A DNA stretch of 64,000 nt from Eubacteriales bacterium (GTDB taxonomy: Bacteria > Bacillota > Clostridia > Oscillospirales > Butyricicoccaceae), in contig JAUNSG010000003.1 in the NCBI GenBank assembly GCA_030539335.1, positions 62,001-126,000 of the forward strand. The letters are read 5' to 3'. Each line of letters starts with the position of its first letter. The first letter of the stretch is position 1. Below the pieces are notes generated by a model. The model had not been told where the DNA came from. It did not search any database and worked only from the letters and a program-made list of their open reading frames with translations. This document shows, piece after piece, positions 52,379 through 60,390 of the stretch. Position numbers and translations under genes: made by a program.

Positions 52379-53680
52379 ATGAAGCGACACATTCCACAAA
52401 ACAAAGGGAAGACGGCCCTGCGCACGGTTGTCGCGGGGCTGTGCTGCCTGCTGATGGTGATCGCAGGCGATTGCTGCCTGAGCATGGGCTTTCCGTTTTC
52501 CTCCGGCAATCAGATCGAGGTGACGGAGGAGGCGGCCGGCACGGCGGAAACCGCCGCGGAGCCGGCGGAGAGCGCGGAGCTGCCGGATGCGGTGATTGAC
52601 GGTATGGGGACGGAGGAGCCGGAATATGAGCCGGCGCAGGTATCTCTGATCGCAGTCGGCGACAATCTCATTCACGGCACACTGTTGACCGATGCGTCAA
52701 ATGGCGACGGGAGTTATGATTTTACCCCATTTTATACGGATATCAAGCCCTATGTGGAGGCAGCGGATATCGCGGTGATCAATCAGGAATCGCCGCTCGG
52801 AACCGGGACTCCGTCCGCATATCCGGCCTTTAATACCCCGCAGTCGTGCGGTACGGCGTTGATGGATGCCGGATTTGACGTGGTCTCCCATGCAAACAAC
52901 CACGCGATGGATTCGGGAGCCAGCGCGTTGTATGACACCTTGGATTTCTGGGATTCACAGGCGGATACCGGCGTCATCCGTATTGGTATTGCGCGCGATG
53001 CGGCAGACCGCGCAAAAATCCGCTGTGTGGAGCGCAATGGCATGAAGGTGGGATTTCTGGCATATACCTATGGATTGAACGGCAATTCCCTTCCCGAGGA
53101 CAATCCGGATCTGGTTTCGCTGATTGACCGCGATAAAATTGCGGAGGAGATGGCGGCAGTCAGGGAAGCATGCGACGCCGTTGTTGTCCTGATGCATTGG
53201 GGAGAGGAATACGAAACCGCGCCGAACGCAGAGCAGGAGGAACTGGCGGAATTTCTGACAGAGAACGGTGCAACCCTGATTATCGGAGGGCATCCGCATG
53301 TCTGCCAGCCATGCGGATGGGTGGAGTCGGAGAACGGAAACCGTGCTTTTTGCATTTATTCGGTAGGAAACTTTATTTCGGCGCAGTTCGACACCGAGAC
53401 GATGGTCGAAGCCATGCTGCAGGTCACCCTCACGCGGCAGGAGGACGGGACGGTTACGGTGGAAGAACCGGGTGTCATGCCGATGATCTGTGATTTCCGA
53501 TTTGGATGGTGTCAGTATCATGTCATCCCTCTGGATGAGTACACCGAGGAGCTGGCGAGTTCGCACTGCCTCTCCGGCCGGACGGACATGCGGGTTGCGA
53601 CGGTACGCGCCATTGCGGAGCAGCGCTTTGGGGAATTTCTCATGGAGGCAGCGGTTCCGACAACTTACGCGGAGAAATAG
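52379..53680 (+). CDS. CapA family metallophosphatase-like protein
   Basis: The product is 433 residues. A hydrophobic N-terminal segment (about 16-36) may be a signal anchor. A Glu/Ala-rich linker follows, and then the CapA/PgsA fold from about residue 88: SLIAVGDNLIHGTL, INQESPLGTG, SHANNHAMDSG, VVLMHWGEEYE and IIGGHPHVCQP. These metal-binding motifs are those of calcineurin-like phosphoesterases. CapA takes part in poly-gamma-glutamate export in Bacillus, but most clostridial homologues stand alone, as here. The specific role is unknown. Confidence 0.87.
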   Translation: MKRHIPQNKGKTALRTVVAGLCCLLMVIAGDCCLSMGFPFSSGNQIEVTEEAAGTAETAAEPAESAELPDAVIDGMGTEEPEYEPAQVSLIAVGDNLIHGTLLTDASNGDGSYDFTPFYTDIKPYVEAADIAVINQESPLGTGTPSAYPAFNTPQSCGTALMDAGFDVVSHANNHAMDSGASALYDTLDFWDSQADTGVIRIGIARDAADRAKIRCVERNGMKVGFLAYTYGLNGNSLPEDNPDLVSLIDRDKIAEEMAAVREACDAVVVLMHWGEEYETAPNAEQEELAEFLTENGATLIIGGHPHVCQPCGWVESENGNRAFCIYSVGNFISAQFDTETMVEAMLQVTLTRQEDGTVTVEEPGVMPMICDFRFGWCQYHVIPLDEYTEELASSHCLSGRTDMRVATVRAIAEQRFGEFLMEAAVPTTYAEK

Positions 53681-53692
53681 CACGTTGTGCAG

Positions 53693-53721
53693 TTGACACA
53701 AAGAAGAAAGCTTGTTACAAT
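53693..53721 (+). promoter_or_regulatory. Promoter of the BIG2 surface protein gene
   Basis: TTGACA (53693-53698), a 17-base spacer ending CTTGT and TACAAT (53716-53721). Confidence 0.85.
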
Positions 53722-53790
53722 AGCGATATGTAGAGTATGCCACAAAATGTTGCATAGTATTAGGGTAAAAAGGAGAAAGGAGTAACGTCT

Positions 53791-55266
53791 ATGAAACGAT
53801 GGAAGAAATTACGGCTGATACTGCTGACGATGGTCTGTGCGATCGCCCTGTTTGGCATGCAGGCACAGGCAAAGGCAATTTCGGCGAGCCAGGTGACCGG
53901 CATTTGGGATGGCCAGTATACCGGTTCCTATGGACATACGCTGACCAAACGGCATCTTACCTTTGTCATTTCCAAGTGCAGTTCGGCAGGGTTGTGCTCC
54001 GGTACGGTGTATATTTCGGAGATTTCCGGTTCTTCGTATCAGGTAAACGGAAGCTATACCTTCACCGGCACGGTGAATATGAGCAGTGGTACGTTCCGTG
54101 CGAAGCCGGGAAGCTGGAAGAAAAAGATTTCCAACTTTGAAAAGAGCTATTTTTCCGGGACGCTGAATGCCAGTGCCAAGACGCTGAAGGGCTATCGTCT
54201 GGATAACTTCAATGATACCCGAACGAATATGGCGTTCAGCTTGAAGCGGATCAGCAGCAGCAAATCGCTCAATCAAATCACCTTTGTCGCACTGAACAAG
54301 TCCTCGGCGAGTGTGAAAAAGGGATCGTCGTTCACACTGAAATACAGCTATATGCCCTCCAGCCTCAAGGGTGTCAAAATCACCTGGTCGTCCAGCAACA
54401 GCGCGGTTGCAAAGGTCAGTGGCGGCAAGGTCACCGGCAAGAAGGCAGGAACGGCAACCATCACCTGCAAGGCGACCTATCGCGGCAAGAGCGTGAAGGC
54501 GACCTGCAAGGTCACCGTGACCGCTGGTACCACTGCGACCTATACGCAGACCGGAACCATCACCAACGCAACGGACGGCAAGGTGCTCAAGAGCGCGACC
54601 ATCAATTTCCGCAAGGGGTATAACAATAAGTCCGGCTCGATCTACAAAAAGACGACCAGCAACAGCAAGGGAAGATACAGCGTCAAGCTGGCAAAGGGCC
54701 AGTACACCATGCAGGTCAAGAAGAGCGGCTATATCACCAGCTACTACAACCTGAACTGCACAAAGAACAACACCAGCTATTCCAACAATTCGAGTCTCAG
54801 CAAGACGATGGCTTCCGGGACGTACCGCATCGTCCTGACTTGGGGCGCGACACCGCGGGATCTGGATTCGCATTTGACCGGGCCGCTGAGCAGCGGACGC
54901 TTCCACATCTATTTCCCGTCTTCCAACCGGAATGCATACAATAACAGCAACCATGTGGCCAATTTGGATGTGGACGATACCACTTCCTATGGCCCGGAAA
55001 CAGTGACCTTCTATCCGAGCCGAACGGCTTCCGGAACCTATCGTTACTATGTCCACGACTACACCAATCGGAATTCGTCATCGACCTCGTATCTGGCCAA
55101 ATCCGGAGCGAAGGTTGTGGTTTACAAGGGTTCCAAACAGGTTGCAACCTATAAGGTCCCGACCAGCAAGGGAGGCAACCTGTGGCATGTCTTTGATATT
55201 GTCAATGGATCGATTAAAAAAGTGAATACCGTGGGCTATACAAGCGACTATAGAAACCTGCCGTAA
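53791..55266 (+). CDS. Secreted BIG2-domain protein with DUF2135-like C-terminus
   Basis: The product is 491 residues. A signal peptide ends near QAQAKA (residue 28). Residues 30-165 are an unknown beta-rich domain. A BIG2 Ig-like domain is clear at about 170-250 (ITWSSSNSAVAKVSGGKVTG, TATITCKATY). Next comes a carboxypeptidase-regulatory-like fold (about 250-335; GKVLKSATINFR and GRYSVKLAKGQYTM). The last part has TWGATPRDLDSHLTGP, which resembles DUF2135 and YfaP-type domains with an Asp-rich metal-like site. It is probably a surface protein. No anchor is visible. Confidence 0.82.
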   Translation: MKRWKKLRLILLTMVCAIALFGMQAQAKAISASQVTGIWDGQYTGSYGHTLTKRHLTFVISKCSSAGLCSGTVYISEISGSSYQVNGSYTFTGTVNMSSGTFRAKPGSWKKKISNFEKSYFSGTLNASAKTLKGYRLDNFNDTRTNMAFSLKRISSSKSLNQITFVALNKSSASVKKGSSFTLKYSYMPSSLKGVKITWSSSNSAVAKVSGGKVTGKKAGTATITCKATYRGKSVKATCKVTVTAGTTATYTQTGTITNATDGKVLKSATINFRKGYNNKSGSIYKKTTSNSKGRYSVKLAKGQYTMQVKKSGYITSYYNLNCTKNNTSYSNNSSLSKTMASGTYRIVLTWGATPRDLDSHLTGPLSSGRFHIYFPSSNRNAYNNSNHVANLDVDDTTSYGPETVTFYPSRTASGTYRYYVHDYTNRNSSSTSYLAKSGAKVVVYKGSKQVATYKVPTSKGGNLWHVFDIVNGSIKKVNTVGYTSDYRNLP

Positions 55267-55301
55267 GCGATCGGGATAATCGCCAGTTTGATAATCAAAA
55301 G

Positions 55302-55345
55302 AAACCAGTTGATAAAGGTGTTCTCTCCTTTATCAACTGGTTTTC
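55302..55345 (+). terminator. Terminator after the BIG2 protein gene
   Basis: A perfect 17-bp stem (55302-55318 with 55327-55343) has an 8-base loop and T-rich end. It may also end the convergent yebC transcript. Confidence 0.92.
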
Positions 55346-55375
55346 TGTTGGTATATGTTTTTTCAAAAACGCTGC

Positions 55376-56119
55376 TTATCCTTCGTAATCGCCCTCGTTC
55401 TCCCAGTTGTGCCAAACGTTCTGGACGTCGTCGTTGTCCTCCAGCGCATCCAGCAGCTTGCGCATACGGGCCATATCCTCTTCCTTCTCCAGCGTGATCG
55501 TGTTGGACGGAACCATCTCGACCTCAGCCTGTACGAAGGTCAGACCACTCTCCTGCAGGGCATCGCGAACCGTCGTGAATTCCTCCGGGGCGGTAAATAC
55601 CTGGAAGACATCCTCATCCGCCTGGAAATCATCGGCGCCGGCATCCAGTGCGGTCATCATGATCTCGTCCTCATCCAGATCGCCGCGCTCAATTACCAGA
55701 ACGCCCTTCTGCTCAAACTGCCAGGATACACAGCCCGCATTGCCGAGGCCAGTGCCGAACTTGTCAAAATAGTGACGGACATCGGCAACCGTGCGGTTTC
55801 TGTTGTCGGTCAGGGTTTCGCAGATGACGGCGATGCCGGACGGGCCATAGCCCTCATAGGTATTGGATTCATAGCTTACGCTGCCGTTGTCACCGCTGAA
55901 ACGATCGAGCATACGCTTGATATTGTCCTTCGGGACATTGTTTGCCTTTGCATCCGCGATTACATCGCGCAGTTTGCTGTTGGTTTCCGGGTTTGCACTG
56001 CCGCCTTCCTTGATCGCAACCGCCATTTTACGTCCAATCTTAGTGAAAATAGCTGCACGCTTTGCGTCGTTTGCACCCTTGGTTTTCTGAATATTATGCC
56101 ATTTGGAATGTCCAGACAT
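55376..56119 (-). CDS. yebC: YebC/PmpR family transcription or translation regulator
   Basis: The product is about 247 residues. The N-terminus SGHSKWHNIQKTKGANDAKR is diagnostic of YebC. TETNSKLRDVIADAKANNVPKDNIKR-type motifs (NVPKDNIKRMLDRF), YEGYGPSGIAVI and the acidic C-terminal domain follow. YebC was described as a DNA-binding regulator, and more recently YebC proteins were linked to relief of ribosome stalling at proline stretches. The start at 56119 has CAGGAGGTAC upstream; a frame extension to 56185 is not needed. Confidence 0.95.
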   Translation of the reverse strand: MSGHSKWHNIQKTKGANDAKRAAIFTKIGRKMAVAIKEGGSANPETNSKLRDVIADAKANNVPKDNIKRMLDRFSGDNGSVSYESNTYEGYGPSGIAVICETLTDNRNRTVADVRHYFDKFGTGLGNAGCVSWQFEQKGVLVIERGDLDEDEIMMTALDAGADDFQADEDVFQVFTAPEEFTTVRDALQESGLTFVQAEVEMVPSNTITLEKEEDMARMRKLLDALEDNDDVQNVWHNWENEGDYEG

Positions 56120-56196
56120 AGGTTTGTACCTCCTGTATGATAATGAAATGATGGGAATCAAAATATAGAAAAAGCGCCGGTACACGCTAACAATTT

Positions 56197-56225
56197 ATTA
56201 TATCAAACGAAAAAGTTCTTGACAA
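56197..56225 (-). promoter_or_regulatory. Promoter of yebC
   Basis: On the minus strand, TTGTCA (56225-56220), a 17-base spacer and TATAAT (56202-56197). Confidence 0.88.
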
Positions 56226-56305
56226 GACGATTTCTTTGAAAAACAGGGAATAATAGAAAAATTTTTGGACAAAATAGGATTGTACTGTGAAAAGAGGTGA
56301 TTTGT

Positions 56306-56452
56306 ATGTCGAGAGAGAACTCTCAGAACCAGAATCAGAAGCAGAACAACAATCAGAAGCAGGATCAGCAGAACCAGCAGAACCAGTCCAATCAGAAGAA
56401 GCAGAACAACTGCAACAACAGCCGCAATAAGAAGAATTCTTCGGAATTCTAA
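56306..56452 (+). CDS. Small Gln/Asn-rich protein (48 residues)
   Basis: The frame begins with ATG at 56306 after AAAGAGGTGA and encodes 48 residues. About 29 are Gln or Asn, with several Lys and Ser, a single Cys36 and the C-terminal end NSSEF. It has its own strong terminator and lies divergent from yebC. The composition resembles gamma-type small acid-soluble spore proteins and other short Q/N-rich spore or coat proteins of Bacillota, but I see no diagnostic repeat. I saw no clear sigma-A promoter. Function unknown; a sporulation role would be a guess. Confidence 0.65.
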   Translation: MSRENSQNQNQKQNNNQKQDQQNQQNQSNQKKQNNCNNSRNKKNSSEF

Positions 56453-56466
56453 AAACGGCAGACGGG

Positions 56467-56518
56467 ATAAGAGGAATCGGCTCAGAGTGGCGGATTCCTC
56501 TTATTGCTGTTTTTTTTT
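56467..56518 (+). terminator. Terminator after the Gln/Asn-rich gene
   Basis: A 12-bp stem (56467-56478 with 56493-56504) is followed by a run of nine T (510-518). The mrnC stop codon lies within the right arm. Confidence 0.92.
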
Positions 56519-56938
56519 CTGTGCAGCCCATTCCTGCGCGGCGGGAAGGAGGGCAGCGAACAATTCATTCAGCCGGGCATACTCCTGCCGCAGATACAGC
56601 CAGCCGAACAGCGCCTCGACGGCAGTGGCATGGGCGTATTCGGAAACCGAAGAGGTTTTCGGAACGGATTTTGGCTTGGAATTGCGCCCGCGACGGAAGA
56701 CATCTTCCTCCTCTTCGGTCAGCAGGGGGAGGATTGCTGCGGCACCGGCAGCCTGTGCGCCGGCGCAAACCAGACGGATGGTCTCCCGGTGAAGATTGCG
56801 GTTTGTGACCAGACCGGAGGTGGTCAGCCAGGAGCGGGTCATAATCTCATAAACACAGTCGCCCATATGGGCCAGCGCAAGCGAACTCATGGCGCGAAGC
56901 TGGTTGTTATCCATGGACGGATGAAGGAAATCTGTCAT
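56501..56938 (-). CDS. mrnC: Mini-ribonuclease III
   Basis: The product is 145 residues, an RNase III catalytic domain without the dsRNA-binding domain. LALAHMGDCVYEIMTRSWL holds the catalytic Asp, and the RGRNSKPKSVPK and YAHATAVEALFGWLYL segments (with the second Glu-containing site) are diagnostic of MrnC. It matures 23S rRNA ends in Bacillota. The last codons overlap the convergent terminator of the Gln/Asn-rich gene. It is divergent from trx, with overlapping promoters. Confidence 0.93.
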   Translation of the reverse strand: MTDFLHPSMDNNQLRAMSSLALAHMGDCVYEIMTRSWLTTSGLVTNRNLHRETIRLVCAGAQAAGAAAILPLLTEEEEDVFRRGRNSKPKSVPKTSSVSEYAHATAVEALFGWLYLRQEYARLNELFAALLPAAQEWAAQKKKQQ

Positions 56939-56985
56939 TTTTACATCCTTTCTGAGGAATTGTTAAAAAAATTTTCCAATAAATA

Positions 56986-57053
56986 TTCACAATTTGAAAA
57001 AATAGAGCTATAATATATGCGTATATTATAGCGCACATAAAACGGTTTGACCA
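56986..57053. promoter_or_regulatory. Overlapping divergent promoters of trx and mrnC
   Basis: Plus strand: TTCACA (56986-56991), 17 bases, TATAAT (57009-57014). Minus strand: TGGTCA (57053-57048), 17 bases, TATAAT (57030-57025). The two -10 boxes form a perfect palindrome (57008-57017 with 57022-57031), so polymerase can hold only one of them at a time. Confidence 0.8.
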
Positions 57054-57099
57054 GTCTCTGTTCAGATTGGGACAACCAGTTCCGGAAAGGAAGTAGACT

Positions 57100-57426
57100 A
57101 TGACGATTATACATATCAAGGAAGGCGAATTTGAGAAGGAAGTGGAGCAGGCTCCTCTGCCGGTGTGCATTGATTTCTGGGCAGATTGGTGTGAGCCGTG
57201 CCGTATGCTGTCACCGGTCATGGATGAACTGGCAACCGCCTACTGCGGAAGAATGAAATTTGTGAAGATCAATATCGACGAAGCCCCGCAGATCGCGGTA
57301 GAACATCGGATTATGTCGATTCCGACGGTCAGTGTATTTGTCGGAGGAAAAGAGGTCAAGCGCCTGATTGGCCTGCGGGACAAAGCGGAACTGAAGCAGG
57401 AGCTGGACAGCATCCTGTTGAAATAA
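57100..57426 (+). CDS. trxA: Thioredoxin with a WCEPC active site
   Basis: The product is 108 residues and keeps the full thioredoxin fold: IDFWADWCEPCRMLSPVMDEL, FVKINIDEAP, the cis-proline in SIPTVSVFVGGKEV and the conserved Gly. The active site is Cys-Glu-Pro-Cys where most thioredoxins have Cys-Gly-Pro-Cys, which may alter redox potential. It is divergent from mrnC and convergent with gapA. No thioredoxin reductase gene is adjacent. Confidence 0.92.
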   Translation: MTIIHIKEGEFEKEVEQAPLPVCIDFWADWCEPCRMLSPVMDELATAYCGRMKFVKINIDEAPQIAVEHRIMSIPTVSVFVGGKEVKRLIGLRDKAELKQELDSILLK

Positions 57427-57446
57427 AAATAGAGATGGAATAAATG

Positions 57447-57475
57447 AACCGGTCGGCATACGCTGGCCGGTTTTT
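57447..57475 (+). terminator. Terminator after trxA
   Basis: An 11-bp stem (57447-57457 with 57462-57472, two G-T pairs) is followed by a T-run. Confidence 0.88.
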
Positions 57476-57550
57476 CATCAGGAAAAAACTCCCCCACATA
57501 TTTCGCGTCACCAAGTGCAGACTAAGCGCATAGACTGCGTGCGGGGATGA

Positions 57551-57582
57551 AAAAAAGAGCTTCCCGAAAAACGGGAAGCTCT
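57551..57582 (-). terminator. Terminator after gapA
   Basis: On the minus strand an 11-bp stem (57582-57572 with 57566-57556) has a 5-base loop and is followed by T-rich sequence. Confidence 0.9.
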
Positions 57583-57605
57583 CTGTTTGTGACGATAGAT
57601 GAGAA

Positions 57606-58658
<1,053 letters not shown>

Positions 58659-58690
58659 TTAAAAATTGACATATTTACTGGAACAACCAT

Positions 58691-58720
58691 ATTATACAAC
58701 AGTGTTTGTCCGTTAGGCAA
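58691..58720 (-). promoter_or_regulatory. Promoter of gapA
   Basis: On the minus strand, TTGCCT (58720-58715), an 18-base spacer and TATAAT (58696-58691). Confidence 0.75.
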
Positions 58721-58772
58721 TACCTGAATTGTAAAAATTGCAAAAGTGTTTCGAGAAAATTTTCATATTTTT

Positions 58773-58801
58773 GTTCATCAATGTGATTTTTCTGTTATAA
58801 T
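58773..58801 (+). promoter_or_regulatory. Promoter of the GHKL protein gene
   Basis: A strong TATAAT (58796-58801) has GTTCAT 17 bases upstream, or TTGTTC at 19 bases. The -35 is weak. Confidence 0.5.
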
Positions 58802-58846
58802 ATTGGGAGAAATTTGTCGAATCTTGGCGAATTGAGAGGAGGGGAC

Positions 58847-59926
58847 ATGCCGATGGACGAAATGCAATTGTTACATCTTTCACAAGATGGATTGCAGGGC
58901 ATCCTTCAAACGATGGAACTGTACCACAAAGCGGCGGTTGTGGCCTCGGAACAGCTTATGGTTTTGCAGCAGACCGAAGACGGGGGACGGCTGTTTGCGT
59001 CCGGCAGCTTTTATTCTCTGGAAGACCATCTGTCACCGGAGGCCTGCCGGGAGATTCGCCGATGCATCGAATTCGGGGAAGAGGGGCAGACCCGTGAGAC
59101 GCTGGTAGGGGTGGAAAAGGCCATCCGCATCCTTCCGCTCGGAGATCGGGTTCTGCTGCTGTTTGAGGATGCACAGGAGCGGTTTCCGGCGCTGTTGCTG
59201 GATGCCGCCAGAATGCGCCAGAGCGCATCGGTCCTGCTGGCGACGGTCAGCCAGATCGAGGCGCTGCCGGGGGGAGAAACGGCGGCTGCGCGGATTCGCC
59301 GGGAAGCGATGCGGCTGATCCGGCAGGCATCTCATTGTGAACTGCTCGGTGGGGAGAACACGTCGGCGGGTTGCTCTGCCTGTGACATCGGTGCACTGGT
59401 GCACAAGCTGGGCGGTGTCCTGCGGGAAAAGGGGATTTCCATCCAGACAGAGGCGCCGGTCGGGCTGATGCTGGCGGGGGATGCGGCGTTGATCCATTCC
59501 GCGGTGATGACACTGATTTCCAACAGCCTGCGCTATGGCGGGGAGAAGGTCCAGATCCGCCTGCGCGCGCAACGGCATGACGACGGCGTACTGCTCCGCA
59601 TTGAGGACGACGGGCCGGGCATGTCCGCCCAGGCGATTGCGCGGCAGGCGAACGGCTGGAAGCAGAAGGATGCCGGCCTGCTGGACGGCGATTGGGGAAT
59701 GGGCATTCCATTTGCGAGCCGTGTCGCGGAGCTGCACGGCGGACGGTTGTACTATTTGTATGGAAAGCCCGGCTGTACCGTGTGTCTGATGCTGCGGGAT
59801 GTGGAACTGGGAGAACTGGAGAGCGGCGCGGTGTACGAGAGCGACAGCCTGAGTGCGGTGGATGTCGAGCTTTCGGTGGTACTGGGGGCGGATGCCTATC
59901 GTGCTGCGGGGAAAGCGCAGGGCTGA
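58847..59926 (+). CDS. Soluble GHKL ATPase (histidine-kinase-like) without a clear H box
   Basis: The product is about 359 residues with no transmembrane helix. Residues 10-120 look like a PAS/sensor region. The C-terminal HATPase_c domain is clear: N box LISNSLRYGGEKV, G1 box EDDGPGM and G2 box WGMGIPFASRVAELHGG. Between them, near SVLLATVSQIEAL, I find no His in the place of the phosphoacceptor. So it may be a kinase with another acceptor or an ATPase that controls a partner. No response regulator is next to it. The start at 58847 has GAGAGGAGGGGAC upstream. A terminator follows. Confidence 0.75.
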   Translation: MPMDEMQLLHLSQDGLQGILQTMELYHKAAVVASEQLMVLQQTEDGGRLFASGSFYSLEDHLSPEACREIRRCIEFGEEGQTRETLVGVEKAIRILPLGDRVLLLFEDAQERFPALLLDAARMRQSASVLLATVSQIEALPGGETAAARIRREAMRLIRQASHCELLGGENTSAGCSACDIGALVHKLGGVLREKGISIQTEAPVGLMLAGDAALIHSAVMTLISNSLRYGGEKVQIRLRAQRHDDGVLLRIEDDGPGMSAQAIARQANGWKQKDAGLLDGDWGMGIPFASRVAELHGGRLYYLYGKPGCTVCLMLRDVELGELESGAVYESDSLSAVDVELSVVLGADAYRAAGKAQG

Positions 59927-59943
59927 TTGCTATGGATACCATC

Positions 59944-59979
59944 GGCAGAAGAAGCGGAATGTGCTTCTTCTGCCTTTTT
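59944..59979 (+). terminator. Terminator after the GHKL protein gene
   Basis: A perfect 12-bp stem (59944-59955 with 59963-59974) is followed by TTTTT. Confidence 0.92.
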
Positions 59980-60208
59980 GTTCCGTCAACAGGATATCCG
60001 GAAAACCGGGATTTTATGCGATGGAAACGGAGCGGGCTGAAAAATTTCGGCGGCGCGGCGCGCAGGTTCTTGGCAAAATTTTAACACGTCGGAAGCAGAA
60101 GGACGTACAAATGGAGAAATGCTGGGGGCAGGAGTGACCAAAATGAAAACCTTCCCAAAAATAAACCGACTTTCCACCAAAAAATTTCAAATAATTTGCA
60201 ATCAGACC
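59980..60208. other. Non-coding stretch before the rnf promoter
   Basis: I see no gene here. The sequence turns from mixed to AT-rich toward the promoter and holds a short inverted repeat near 59996-60010. Possible open frames are short and lack start signals. Confidence 0.6.
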
Positions 60209-60237
60209 TTGAGAAGCGGCGCGAGAATCGGTATAAT
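60209..60237 (+). promoter_or_regulatory. Promoter of the rnf operon
   Basis: TTGAGA (60209-60214), a 17-base spacer and TATAAT (60232-60237). The start codon of rnfC lies about 150 bases on. Confidence 0.82.
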
Positions 60238-60242
60238 CTAAA

Positions 60243-60390
60243 ATATAACGATATGTCCTAAGAGAGAGGAACGTGTCGAAGGAGTGATGGCCATGCCGGA
60301 TTGCGGAGGGATGGCTGTGACGCCTGTAAAGTAAACGTCCATCGTGCGGAGGGTGAATCCGCACACAATGAACAGAGAGGTGAATCCATA
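60243..60390 (+). promoter_or_regulatory. rnf leader with alternative hairpins and a 15-codon ORF
   Basis: ATGG at 60311-60314 can pair either with CCAT at 60291-60294 or with CCAT at 60339-60342; the latter is extended by GACG/CGTC. The two folds exclude each other. A third stem (60344-60350 with 60358-60364) lies ahead of the rnfC ribosome-binding site. A short frame at 60287-60334 (MAMPDCGGMAVTPVK) with GAAGGAG upstream spans the first hairpin. This could be a translational or termination switch, but no terminator T-run is present. Confidence 0.4.

Noticed and set aside
60343..60364. FMN riboswitch before rnfC
   Set aside because: GAGGGTGAA recalls part of the FMN element, but the rest of the conserved multi-helix core is missing.
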